Shown here in pieces: positions 24,886 through 33,666 of a stretch of 56,609 nt of DNA. The notes under the pieces are model-generated. The model was not told where the DNA came from, made no database searches, and saw nothing but the letters and a program-made list of their open reading frames with translations. Each line of letters opens with the position of its first letter. Within the stretch, counting starts at the first letter, position 1. The position numbers were made by a program, and so were the translations under genes. Source of the DNA: Deferribacterales bacterium UBA4806 (GTDB lineage Bacteria; Chrysiogenota; Deferribacteres; Deferribacterales; UBA228); NCBI GenBank assembly GCA_002402635.1, contig DHGE01000021.1, forward strand, positions 1 through 56,609, written 5' to 3'.

Positions 24886-26092
24886 ATTTTTATTATCTAA
24901 TAGTAAAATAATAACAGCTCCAAAAGGCTTTTGCGCATCTGCGGTAAAGGCAGGTATAAAGAGGGGCACATTATTCGACCTTGGTTTATTACTTTCTAAA
25001 AATGAAACCTTTGTTACTGCAGTATTCACAAAAAATAAAATGATGGCAGCTCCTGTATTATTCTGTAAACAATTATTAACCGAAAAGACTATGTTCAGAG
25101 GAATAATTGTAAATAGTGGCAATGCAAATGCGGGTACTGGTAAAACTGGTTTTGATGATTGTATTGAAATTGTAAAAAATCTAGAACATAAATTAAATCT
25201 ACCAGAACATTCCATATTAATTGCATCTACAGGGGTAATAGGACAATACCTACCAAAGAATAAGTTTTTTCAGTCTTATCCATTACTAATTTCACAGTTA
25301 AGTGAAGACGATAATAATTTCCCTGAAGCTATAAAAACAACCGATAGGTACACCAAAGCTTATGGATTAAAAATACAATTAGACAACAACAGAACTTTTT
25401 CAATAGGAGCAGTAGCAAAGGGTGCTGGAATGATTTGTCCTAATATGGCAACAATGCTAGCTTTTATAACAACTGATGTTGGTGGTGATAAACAATTTTT
25501 TAAAGCTTCATTAAGCTGGGTAGTCAATCAGACGTTCAACAGAATAACAGTTGATGGAGACATGAGCACTAACGATTCAGTTTTTTTATTTGCTAATGGA
25601 GAAAGTCAGGTATTTCTTAATACCCAATATGAGAAAAATTTATTTAAGATGGCTTTGTTATATCTCTGTAAAAAATTGGCAATTGACATAGTAAGTGATG
25701 GGGAAGGAGCAAAAAAATGCGTAAAAATAATTGTAAAAGGTGCAAAAAATAATAGAGAAGCTAAAATTGGTGCCTTCAAAATTTCTAATTCAATGCTTGT
25801 AAAAACAATGATTGGTGGTGAAGACCCTAATTGGGGACGAATAATTGCAGCAATAGGAGCCTCACAGATTAATGCAAAAGAAGAAAATATAAACATTTTA
25901 TTTAACGAATTTCAGTTGGTAAAAAATGGTATGTATACAAGCCAAACAATAGAAGAAAAAATTGCTGACTTGATGAAGATGAAGAATTACGAAATTACGA
26001 TAGATTTAAACCTGGGGAAAGGTAGCTATTTTGTATATACATGTGACATTGGCCACACATATATAGATATCAACGGAGGATACAGATCTTAA
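24860..26092 (+). CDS. argJ: Bifunctional glutamate N-acetyltransferase / amino-acid acetyltransferase ArgJ
   Basis: 410 residues. ArgJ transfers acetyl from N-acetylornithine to glutamate. The precursor self-cleaves before Thr198 in KGAGMICPNMATMLAF, giving alpha and beta chains. Other landmarks: APKGFCASAVKAGIK, NSGNANAGTG, STGVIGQYLP, FNRITVDGDMSTND, SDGEGAKK and GGEDPNWGRIIAA. It starts inside argC and ends 3 bp from the convergent M23 peptidase gene. Whether it has the second (N-acetylglutamate synthase) activity cannot be told from sequence. Confidence 0.95.
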   Translation: MKKIVDFSKFLLSNSKIITAPKGFCASAVKAGIKRGTLFDLGLLLSKNETFVTAVFTKNKMMAAPVLFCKQLLTEKTMFRGIIVNSGNANAGTGKTGFDDCIEIVKNLEHKLNLPEHSILIASTGVIGQYLPKNKFFQSYPLLISQLSEDDNNFPEAIKTTDRYTKAYGLKIQLDNNRTFSIGAVAKGAGMICPNMATMLAFITTDVGGDKQFFKASLSWVVNQTFNRITVDGDMSTNDSVFLFANGESQVFLNTQYEKNLFKMALLYLCKKLAIDIVSDGEGAKKCVKIIVKGAKNNREAKIGAFKISNSMLVKTMIGGEDPNWGRIIAAIGASQINAKEENINILFNEFQLVKNGMYTSQTIEEKIADLMKMKNYEITIDLNLGKGSYFVYTCDIGHTYIDINGGYRS

Positions 26093-26095
26093 AAA

Positions 26096-27037
26096 CTAAG
26101 ACAATACCCCATCTAATGTAAAGCTCAGAGGATTTATTGGAACACCATTGATTAAAACTTCATAGTGTACATGAGGTCCTGTGGATCTACCAGTACTTCC
26201 AACCTTTGCTATGACATCGCCCTTTTTAACGAAGGTACCTTCCCTCACTGTTATTCTACTACAATGACCATATCTTGTTAAATAACCATTACCATGGTCT
26301 ATTATTACAATATTACCATATAATGGTTTGTAGCCTGTAAAAACAACTATGCCCTTTGCTGTGGCTTTTATTGGGGAACCATATTTTGCTGCAATATCAA
26401 TCCCCGAATGAATTACTCTATACCCTGAGAAGGGAGAAATACGATAGCCAAAATTACTAGATAAATAACCTTGTACTGGTGTTATAGTAGGCATTGATGC
26501 CCAAGTTAAATGTACCCTTTCTAATTCTCGCATAGAACTCTTTAACATCTCAGCTCTTCTATCGACTTCACTATCCAAAGCTTTAAGTACTTGATCTAGT
26601 TGTTTAAATAATTCTTTTTCCTTTATATCAGAAAGAATATTATAATCCTTATATGTGTTAAATTCTTTACCACCAACTGATATATCTATCCCTCCAAAAT
26701 TATCTTTTGCCTGTTGCAATACATTTTTTACCTGAGCTTCATAAATTTTAAGGTTTATTAATTTTTCATTTATTGCTGCTATAGACTTATCATATTCATC
26801 CACTTTTTTTCTTAATTCCTTATTTTCAACCTTAAAATTTAGCATGCTATGTCTCTCATAATAGTACTTTAAGAGAAAAATATATGAAAACATAGAGAGG
26901 AGTATAAAAATAAAAAATAGCGTTCCAAATATTATTAAATAGTTTACATTAAATTTAAAAGATTTTACTTCCTTATATCTATAGTCATCAAATACCAGAA
27001 AGGTTAATTGTTTTATTTTACCTTTTTTTAATGCCAT
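26096..27037 (-). CDS. Membrane-anchored M23-family metallopeptidase
   Basis: 313 residues. A cytoplasmic basic N-terminus, one transmembrane helix (about residues 29-54), a coiled-coil stalk (about 60-170), then a LytM/M23 domain (about 200-305). The domain has the intact zinc ligands HSGID (His and Asp of H-x3-D), GHCSR, and HVHYEV (H-x-H), so it should be an active peptidoglycan endopeptidase in the periplasm. This contrasts with the inactive LytM domain of the EnvC-like protein at 48153-49307. Its predicted promoter puts the transcription start at the ATG. It converges on argJ with a 3-bp gap. Confidence 0.92.
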   Translation of the reverse strand: MALKKGKIKQLTFLVFDDYRYKEVKSFKFNVNYLIIFGTLFFIFILLSMFSYIFLLKYYYERHSMLNFKVENKELRKKVDEYDKSIAAINEKLINLKIYEAQVKNVLQQAKDNFGGIDISVGGKEFNTYKDYNILSDIKEKELFKQLDQVLKALDSEVDRRAEMLKSSMRELERVHLTWASMPTITPVQGYLSSNFGYRISPFSGYRVIHSGIDIAAKYGSPIKATAKGIVVFTGYKPLYGNIVIIDHGNGYLTRYGHCSRITVREGTFVKKGDVIAKVGSTGRSTGPHVHYEVLINGVPINPLSFTLDGVLS

Positions 27038-27042
27038 AATTA

Positions 27043-27071
27043 TATTTACCCCATTTTATCTTTATTGTCAA
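27043..27071 (-). promoter_or_regulatory. Predicted promoter of the M23 peptidase gene
   Basis: Minus strand TTGACA (27071..27066), 17-nt spacer, TAAATA (27048..27043), then 5 nt to the ATG at 27037. The -35 match is perfect and the spacing optimal; the mRNA would have no leader. Confidence 0.5.
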
Positions 27072-27097
27072 TTTATTATAAAAATATGTTTGAATAT

Positions 27098-28810
27098 TTA
27101 TTTTTTCAATTCACAAATTACTGTATTTATAGTATCTGCAGCATCTTCAACATTTACTTTTGTCATAATATTACTTTTTCTAATAATTACTTCCAATTCA
27201 TTATTTTCAAGAGATTTCTTCCCAATGTTCACTCTGATAGGATAACCCACAAGATCTGCATCATTAAATTTAACACCTGCCCTCTCTTCTCGATCATCAA
27301 TTAATACTCTAATATCTAATTTTTTTAAACTATTATATAACCTATTTGAGTATTCAATTACATACGGATCATTTGTATTTACGGGAATTATTATCACTTC
27401 AAATGGAGATATTTGAATAGGCCATATTATTCCCTTTTCATCATGATTTTGTTCAATGCTAGCAGCAACAATTCTACCTATGCCTATACCATAACAACCC
27501 ATTATAAATGGTTTAAGAGAACCATTAGCATCTCTAAAATATGCCCCCATTGATTCTGAATACTTTGTTCCAAGCATAAATATATGGCCAACTTCAATAC
27601 CCTTTGCACTTTTATATGCAGCACCACAGTTGATACAAATATCCCCTTCCACAGCATTCCTCAGGTCATAAAATCCACAAACCTCAAAATCTCGACCCAA
27701 ATTTACATTTTTAAAATGACCATCTTTTTCATTTGCGCCTGTAACAAAATTAATTAATCCTTTTATAGAATAATCAGCATAAATTGGTATTTTTAACCCT
27801 ATGGGGCCAGAGAATCCCATAGGTCCCGATGTTATCTTTTTGATTTCATCGGCTGTAGCAAATTCTGGCATTTCGCCTGTTATAGTATTTTTTAACTTGA
27901 TAAGATTTAATTCATAATCACCTCGAATTAAAAGGGCATAAAACTTTTCACCACATTTCAAAATTAGTGTTTTTACCACTTTACTCTCATCAACATTAAG
28001 ATAAACTGCAACATCTTTAACGGTTTTCATTTGAGGAGTTATAACTTTCTCTAAGGGCATTTCTCTATCTTTCTGTTCACTTATTTCAATATATTTTACA
28101 GCTGCTTTTTCCAAATTAGCTGCATAACCACAGGCTTCACAATATATTATTGTATCTTCACCTGTATCAGCAATAACCATAAATTCGTGAGAAACGTTAC
28201 CCCCTATAGCCCCAGTATCAGCTTCCACTACTTTATACACAAGTCCCATTCTGTCAAAGATCTTACAATAGGCATCAAACATTTTTTTATAACTTAACTT
28301 ACATTGTTCTTCATCTATATCGAAAGAATATGCATCTTTCATAATAAATTCTCTACATCGCATTAGTCCAAAGCGTGGTCTTATTTCATCTCTAAATTTT
28401 GTTTGAATTTGATATAAATTAATAGGTAACTGTTTATATGATTTTATATATTTCCTCACTATATCTGTAATAACTTCTTCATGTGTAGGTCCAAAGCAAA
28501 ATTCTCTATTATGCCTATCTTTAATGCGTAGTAGTTCTTTCCCATATTTACTCCATCTACCAGATTCTTTCCATAATTCTGATGGAATAACTGAAGGCAT
28601 GAGTAATTCTATAGCACCTGCTTCATTCATACACTGCCTTACTATATTTTCTACATTTCTTATAATTTTAAGTCCTGCTGGAAGATAATTATATATCCCT
28701 GCTGCCACCTGCATGATAAATCCAGCTCTTAACATCAAATTGTGGCTGATTACTTCAGCCTCAGATGGAATCTCTCTCTGAGTTGGTATAAAAAAATCTT
28801 TAAGTCGCAT
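27098..28810 (-). CDS. proS: Prolyl-tRNA synthetase (bacterial type with editing domain)
   Basis: 570 residues. Class II synthetase: motif 1 region near MRLKDFFIPTQREIPSEAEV and RAGFIMQVAAGIYNYLPAG, motif 2 TKFRDEIRPRFGLMRCREFIMKDAYSF (cited in two parts here: TKFRDEIRPRFG and RCREFIMKDAYSF), and motif 3 GCYGIGIGRIVAA. The INS editing domain (about 230-390) between motifs 2 and 3, which hydrolyses Ala-tRNA-Pro, is present with VKTLILKCG. The C-terminal anticodon-binding domain includes DDREERAGVKF. AAGGGG precedes the ATG. It is encoded downstream of the crotonase-like pair with a 10-bp gap. Confidence 0.96.
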   Translation of the reverse strand: MRLKDFFIPTQREIPSEAEVISHNLMLRAGFIMQVAAGIYNYLPAGLKIIRNVENIVRQCMNEAGAIELLMPSVIPSELWKESGRWSKYGKELLRIKDRHNREFCFGPTHEEVITDIVRKYIKSYKQLPINLYQIQTKFRDEIRPRFGLMRCREFIMKDAYSFDIDEEQCKLSYKKMFDAYCKIFDRMGLVYKVVEADTGAIGGNVSHEFMVIADTGEDTIIYCEACGYAANLEKAAVKYIEISEQKDREMPLEKVITPQMKTVKDVAVYLNVDESKVVKTLILKCGEKFYALLIRGDYELNLIKLKNTITGEMPEFATADEIKKITSGPMGFSGPIGLKIPIYADYSIKGLINFVTGANEKDGHFKNVNLGRDFEVCGFYDLRNAVEGDICINCGAAYKSAKGIEVGHIFMLGTKYSESMGAYFRDANGSLKPFIMGCYGIGIGRIVAASIEQNHDEKGIIWPIQISPFEVIIIPVNTNDPYVIEYSNRLYNSLKKLDIRVLIDDREERAGVKFNDADLVGYPIRVNIGKKSLENNELEVIIRKSNIMTKVNVEDAADTINTVICELKK

Positions 28811-28820
28811 TATAAACCCC

Positions 28821-29384
28821 TTATGCCAATTGCAGTTTTATTTCTCTTATTGTATTATTATTTAAATTAATAAAATATTTTGTGAAATCCCTCATTCTTT
28901 CATTCATTAAATCATAATTATCGAAAATTTCATATAAAAAATTTGATTTCTTTAAATCTGAAGAAGTAAAGATATTTCCTGTATAAAAAAGTTCTCTTAT
29001 AAAGCTTAGATTACTTATTCTAGGCAGCCTTGCTGTTCCACCAAAACCTGTAATAAACCCTAAGTTAGATCCAGGATGTGAAAAATAGCTATCAGCTGTT
29101 GCAAATCTAAAGTCGCAACTTGCAGCAAAATCAATTCCCCCACCCATACAATAACCATCTATTTCAGCAATTGAAATAAAATCAGCTTTTTCTATATATT
29201 TAAATAAATTATTTCCTTTTATAGAAAAGTACTTGGCATCTGTTGCAGTAAATTCTTGCAAAGTTTTTAAATCAGCTCCAACTGCAAAGGAACCCTTTGT
29301 TCCATAAAAACAGACTACATTTATCGTATCATTTATGGACGTTAATAATTGATATAATTCATCAATAAATTCCTCAGTTAACAT
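28821..29384 (-). CDS. Crotonase-fold (enoyl-CoA hydratase/isomerase family) protein, probably starting further upstream
   Basis: 187 residues from the first ATG. The fold is recognisable from GSFAVGADLK (first oxyanion-hole segment), EIDGYCMGGGIDFAASCDFRFA (second oxyanion hole, GGG) and SNLGFITGFGGTARLPR. The two catalytic glutamates of hydratases are missing: the first position is Asp85, and the second (P-E in the family) is Gly105 in HPGSN. The frame stays open for 29 more codons and encodes YKYFNVSLCGSNTLLISF then VPLNGTFN, exactly the missing first strand of the fold. No ATG, GTG or TTG exists there. GGGAGG lies 6 nt before an ATA codon at 29471, a candidate non-standard start. The gene follows its paralogue and precedes proS. 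Hydratase activity is doubtful. Confidence 0.75.
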   Translation of the reverse strand: MLTEEFIDELYQLLTSINDTINVVCFYGTKGSFAVGADLKTLQEFTATDAKYFSIKGNNLFKYIEKADFISIAEIDGYCMGGGIDFAASCDFRFATADSYFSHPGSNLGFITGFGGTARLPRISNLSFIRELFYTGNIFTSSDLKKSNFLYEIFDNYDLMNERMRDFTKYFINLNNNTIREIKLQLA

Positions 29385-29457
29385 ATTAAAAGTGCCATTT
29401 AAAGGAACAAAGCTTATTAATAATGTATTTGAACCACAAAGAGAAACATTAAAATAT

Positions 29458-30216
29458 TTATAATGTGTTATAAATATCCTCCCATCTATTCTTAAAATTA
29501 GGTCTGCGTTTTTCTAAAAAGGCCCTAATCCCTTCTATTCTATCATCATTACTGAATGACAGACAGAAAGCATTCTGTTCAATTAGTAAAGCATCCTCTA
29601 AACTTGCAAATAATGTATGGTTAATTGATTCTTTTGCTAATCCCAAAGCAAATTTACTTTTATTAGAAAAATTTTTGGCTAATGCATCAATATCCTTTTG
29701 GCAACTCCTCATATTCTCAAATAATTTATTTATAATTCCTTTATTATAGAGGTCCTCTGCATTAATCATGGCACCTGTCAATACTATATATTTTACAAAT
29801 TGCTCAAAGATTCCTCTGCAAAGCAATTTTAATGACCCAAAGGCAGGGATTAGACCATAATTTATACATGGAAATCCAAATTCACTTTTTTTTGTTGAAA
29901 AAAATAAATCACATGCAAGAAGTATTTCAAAAAAACCATCAAATATATAACCATCAGCTACACCTAGTACAATTTTTTTCGCATTATAAATAGTTAAAAA
30001 CAAACTCTGACCTATTAAAATATATTTTTTAGCTTCTTTTTCATTCAATTCATTCATAAGCTTAATATGCTCTGAAATATGATTCTCCACCTTACATACT
30101 TTTATTACAGCCAAATCCTTAGCTTTATCTTTTAGAAAAATTTTTATCTCATTATATAATTTTTCTAAGTTGGCTATATCTAAACTATTTAGTTCAAAAT
30201 AACTGATGGTTTCCAT
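29458..30216 (-). CDS. Crotonase-fold (enoyl-CoA hydratase/isomerase family) protein, divergent
   Basis: 252 residues. The C-terminal two thirds align with the crotonase family: ADGYIFDGFFEILLACDLFF (usually G-x-x-x-G-G-G-x-E-L-A-x-x-C-D), EFGFPCINYGLIPAFGSLKL, and the C-terminal SLEDALLIEQNAFCLSF with RIEGIRAFLEKRRPNF. The first glutamate (about Glu97) is kept but the second is replaced by Cys117 in FPCINYG, and the GGG oxyanion loop reads DGFF. The N-terminal 70 residues do not show the usual first oxyanion motif. It looks like a non-hydratase or substrate-binding derivative. It is adjacent to a second crotonase-like gene, probably a diverged duplication, and the pair may act as a hetero-oligomer (inference). 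Role unknown. Confidence 0.75.
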   Translation of the reverse strand: METISYFELNSLDIANLEKLYNEIKIFLKDKAKDLAVIKVCKVENHISEHIKLMNELNEKEAKKYILIGQSLFLTIYNAKKIVLGVADGYIFDGFFEILLACDLFFSTKKSEFGFPCINYGLIPAFGSLKLLCRGIFEQFVKYIVLTGAMINAEDLYNKGIINKLFENMRSCQKDIDALAKNFSNKSKFALGLAKESINHTLFASLEDALLIEQNAFCLSFSNDDRIEGIRAFLEKRRPNFKNRWEDIYNTL

Positions 30217-30276
30217 ATAATATTCTCAGTAATACTCTTTTCTTTAAAAGAACTTATGTTTTATATATAATTTAAA

Positions 30277-31728
30277 CTAGCATAGCAATAATAAAAATCT
30301 TTTGTTATATAAATATAAGATAACGCTGAAAGCAAAGAGAAGAATACTGTTAATTAGACTTGTATTCACGTAAACAACAAACAATATTAAGCCATATATA
30401 AACAATAAGTCATCTCCATTAATTTTTATAAAGTTTTTGAAATGTATTTTATTGCTCGACCATATGCAGATCATAAATAATACTATGGAACTTGTAGTTA
30501 TTAAAATTATACTATAATTAATATAGTTGATAAAAAATAAATATATAGCAAATATAATAATGACATTTAATAGATATATAAGCCTATCGTATGAAAAAAT
30601 AGCGACATATGGTATAAAAAGAAAAACGAAGAATATAATAATCACCCATTGGGGAATAAGTATAAAAGATAAACAGGCAAGATCAACAACAAAAAAAACA
30701 GTTAATTCAATTGGCGAAGGCCTAATTATTTTAAAAATAGCCTTTTTCTTTACCGAATTTTTATTATACTTCAATATCAAAGATAAATAAAGAATCGAGA
30801 ATACATAAATAAAAATAAATTTTGATATTGTTATCATATTACTAAAACAAATCAGAAAAACAGTAATTATAGTTTGTAGTAAAAGTAAAACAATAACAAC
30901 AAAATTGGCATTACACTTCACAAAGTACAATTTGTGATGTATATGCTCTAGATCACCTCTGAAAGGAGAAGATCCCTTCTTTAATCTTCTGAAAATCGCA
31001 AATATTGAATCTAGTATAGGGATAGTGCAGAGTGCCAATATTATCAGAACAGTATTAATTTCAGGGTTTTTCAGAAAATATAAAGTAGTTAATAATGAAA
31101 TATTAAATCCTATAAAAAGACTTCCAGTGTCTCCTAAAAAAATAGTTGCAGCTGGAAAGTTAAAAATTAAAAAACCCCAAATACCAGCGAGTAAAACCAA
31201 ACAATATTTTGCTATATATATTTCTTCAGTTAAATAAAAGAGATATGATAAATAAGCTAAAATTGTAATTGCTATACCACAGGCTAAACTGTCTACACCA
31301 TCAATAAGATTTATAGAGTTAGTGCAAAATAAAAACCAAAATATAATGATGCAAGTAAAAAGTATTAACATTAAATTGCTATCTTTAAAAATTCCTTCAC
31401 TATATATAAAAAATAGAGCGATAATAATTGCACATAATTGTAACAATATCTTCATATAAGCATTTAGAGATTTATAATCATCAATTATTCCAGTTACAAC
31501 TATTATAAAATAGGAAATATATAAGAAAATGTTATGCTCTTGAATACCTAAATAATGCATAAATGGAATGGCACTTATAAATATTGTTATTCCTCCAAAT
31601 TTGGCAACTGAGGATGTATGGATCTTTCCATCCTCAGGTTTTTCTAATAGATCAAATTTTTTATTTATCTTTATAACAACAGGTGTTAAAAACAGTGATA
31701 TAAAAAATGCTAATAAATAGGATATCAT
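30277..31728 (-). CDS. Polyprenyl-phosphate sugar-1-phosphate transferase (WecA/TagO, MraY family) with C-terminal membrane extension
   Basis: 483 residues, highly hydrophobic. The first about 320 residues are a WecA/TagO-type glycosyltransferase family 4 enzyme. The Mg-binding Asp pair is in GIIDDYKSL (Asp83/Asp84), followed by NLIDGVDSLACG (about 140-151), FLGDTGSLFIGF (about 197-208) and the HIHH motif (262-265) typical of GlcNAc-1-P transferases. It would transfer a sugar-1-phosphate to undecaprenyl phosphate to begin O-antigen, capsule or enterobacterial-common-antigen-like synthesis. About 150 extra C-terminal residues add roughly four transmembrane helices, absent from the standard enzyme. 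It is preceded by a TATAAT only 6 nt from the ATG. The downstream gene on this strand is the divergent crotonase-like one (60-bp gap). Confidence 0.88.
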   Translation of the reverse strand: MISYLLAFFISLFLTPVVIKINKKFDLLEKPEDGKIHTSSVAKFGGITIFISAIPFMHYLGIQEHNIFLYISYFIIVVTGIIDDYKSLNAYMKILLQLCAIIIALFFIYSEGIFKDSNLMLILFTCIIIFWFLFCTNSINLIDGVDSLACGIAITILAYLSYLFYLTEEIYIAKYCLVLLAGIWGFLIFNFPAATIFLGDTGSLFIGFNISLLTTLYFLKNPEINTVLIILALCTIPILDSIFAIFRRLKKGSSPFRGDLEHIHHKLYFVKCNANFVVIVLLLLQTIITVFLICFSNMITISKFIFIYVFSILYLSLILKYNKNSVKKKAIFKIIRPSPIELTVFFVVDLACLSFILIPQWVIIIFFVFLFIPYVAIFSYDRLIYLLNVIIIFAIYLFFINYINYSIILITTSSIVLFMICIWSSNKIHFKNFIKINGDDLLFIYGLILFVVYVNTSLINSILLFAFSVILYLYNKRFLLLLC

Positions 31729-31734
31729 ATTCGT

Positions 31735-31763
31735 ATTATATTTACAAATTTACAAAATTTTAA
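31735..31763 (-). promoter_or_regulatory. Predicted promoter of the WecA-like gene
   Basis: Minus strand TTAAAA (31763..31758), 17-nt spacer, perfect TATAAT (31740..31735), 6 nt to the ATG at 31728. The -35 box is a 4-of-6 match. Confidence 0.45.
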
Positions 31764-31810
31764 CAATTTAAATCTACACATTATATATATATATATTAAT
31801 ATAAGAAAAT

Positions 31811-33574
31811 ATGAAAATGAATATAATCTTAGATTCACTTTACTTTCATTATCAACCCATAGTCAATACCCAATCTGGGAATACTATTGCCATTGAAGCC
31901 TTTTTAAGAGGATATGAAACACTAGACTACAAAACAGCGCAAGAATTTTTCAATGATCTAATAAAAGAAAAGGAGTATTACGAAGTAGAAAAATTATTAA
32001 TTACAAAGATTCTAAAAGGTTTTAAAAAATTAGAATATTTTAAAAAAATAATTCTCTTTATAAATATTAACAATATAATAGTAGAATCTAGGGATTTTGA
32101 TTTTGAAGATTTCAAAAATATATTTATGACAGAAGGAATACCCTTCGATAACATTGTTTTTGATTTAGATGGGAATAAAAGAAAATCCCTAAAAAGGATA
32201 TTAAAATTATTTCTGCAAGAAAGTATATCATCTGGTTTTAAAATATCTATAGACAATTTTGGACCTGATAGTATTGTTTTACCTTTATTAAATGAAAATT
32301 CCCCTCAATTTATCAAAATTGATAAAATATTTATTGAATCACTGAAATACAATATAAAATACAGAACATTTATAGAACATATCATAAAGCTATCTCATCT
32401 ATTTGGTTCAACTATTATCGCTGAGTGTGTTGAACATGAAGATGAATTTTTAATGGTAAAACAATTAGGGATAGATATGCTCCAGGGATATTTTGTTTCG
32501 AAACCCCTACCTAACATCAATGATATTAAAACGTGCTATGAGCATATTAATAAAATATCAAAAATAGATAGAAGAGAACAGTCAATAGATGAAAATCTAA
32601 TAAGAAAGGAATTAAGAGAACTTAAATCCCTTATAATAGATGCACCCATGGAAGTTGTTTTTGAACAATTTAAAGAAAATCCAACAGAATCTTTGTTTCC
32701 TGTGGTTGATAATACAAATTATCCATTAGGAGTAATATGTGAAAATACTTTGAAAAAATATATTTATGCACCCTATGGAAAGGAATTACTTACTAATAGA
32801 TCTATAAATACAACTCTAAGAAAATTTATTACAACAGAAATTCCTATTATTGATATAAAAACTTCTATAGAAGATATAATTGAAACATACAGTCAGCATA
32901 AAGATGCATTGGGAATTATTATTACAAATGATCATAAATATATTGGTTTTTTATACCCTAGCGATATAATAAGAATAATTAATAAAAAGGAAATTGACCT
33001 AGCTAAAGAATTAAACCCCCTAACGAAGTTGCCAGGGAATATTGCTATTAATAATTATATTTCTAATTCATTAAATAAGACAGATAGACATAAATATTAT
33101 ATATATCTTGATTTTGATAATTTCAAGCCCTTTAATGATAACTTTGGCTTTAGATTGGGAGATAGAGCTATTCTGCTCTTTAAGGAAATACTGTTCAAAA
33201 CAGTAACAACGAATAAATTTTTTATTGCCCATATAGGTGGTGATGATTTCTTTATCGCAACTGAAAGCAGCGAGGAAAATTTTGAATATGTATATAATAT
33301 AACCAAAATGATTATAGAGAAATTTACAAGTAATATTTTATCTTTTTTTGATGACGAATCAAGAAATAAAGGTTACTATACAGGCGTCAGCAGAAAAGGA
33401 GAAAAAGAAAATTTTCCATTGTTAACAGTTAGTGCTGCCATTATTGAAATTCCACAAGAAACATTTAATATAAACGAAGACATAATTTCAAAGATTCTTG
33501 CAAATTTAAAAAAAATAGCAAAAACTTCATCAGAAAAGATTGCATGCTCATCTATTAATAGAACTTGGTTATAA
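31811..33574 (+). CDS. EAL-CBS-GGDEF cyclic-di-GMP protein
   Basis: 587 residues with no transmembrane segment. An EAL domain (about 8-250) starts FHYQPIVNTQSGNTIAIEAF, with EAF in place of E-A-L, and contains ISIDNFGPDS, FIKIDKIFIESL and AECVEHEDEF, then QLGIDMLQGYFVSKPL. Two CBS-like segments follow (about 265-385). The C-terminal GGDEF domain (about 400-585) has YIYLDFDNFKPFNDNFGF and the active-site motif GGDDF (about 476-480). EAL-CBS-GGDEF is a known architecture, with the CBS pair as possible nucleotide sensor. Several EAL metal ligands appear kept, so either synthesis or breakdown of c-di-GMP is possible; the net activity cannot be read. A second ATG at 31817 is an alternative start. 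It stands alone between two minus-strand genes. Confidence 0.88.
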   Translation: MKMNIILDSLYFHYQPIVNTQSGNTIAIEAFLRGYETLDYKTAQEFFNDLIKEKEYYEVEKLLITKILKGFKKLEYFKKIILFININNIIVESRDFDFEDFKNIFMTEGIPFDNIVFDLDGNKRKSLKRILKLFLQESISSGFKISIDNFGPDSIVLPLLNENSPQFIKIDKIFIESLKYNIKYRTFIEHIIKLSHLFGSTIIAECVEHEDEFLMVKQLGIDMLQGYFVSKPLPNINDIKTCYEHINKISKIDRREQSIDENLIRKELRELKSLIIDAPMEVVFEQFKENPTESLFPVVDNTNYPLGVICENTLKKYIYAPYGKELLTNRSINTTLRKFITTEIPIIDIKTSIEDIIETYSQHKDALGIIITNDHKYIGFLYPSDIIRIINKKEIDLAKELNPLTKLPGNIAINNYISNSLNKTDRHKYYIYLDFDNFKPFNDNFGFRLGDRAILLFKEILFKTVTTNKFFIAHIGGDDFFIATESSEENFEYVYNITKMIIEKFTSNILSFFDDESRNKGYYTGVSRKGEKENFPLLTVSAAIIEIPQETFNINEDIISKILANLKKIAKTSSEKIACSSINRTWL

Positions 33575-33666
33575 TTTATAACTTTAAGATTGCCTATTTT
33601 ACTTTAACTATGTCAATAAATAGATATCTAAATTAAAAATATACTCAACTAATCATATAAACTACT

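Noticed and set aside
31780..31797. (TA)n run before the EAL gene as a meaningful repeat or phase-variation tract
   Set aside because: Short dinucleotide run in a very AT-rich genome; not within or at a good distance to a start to suggest phase variation.
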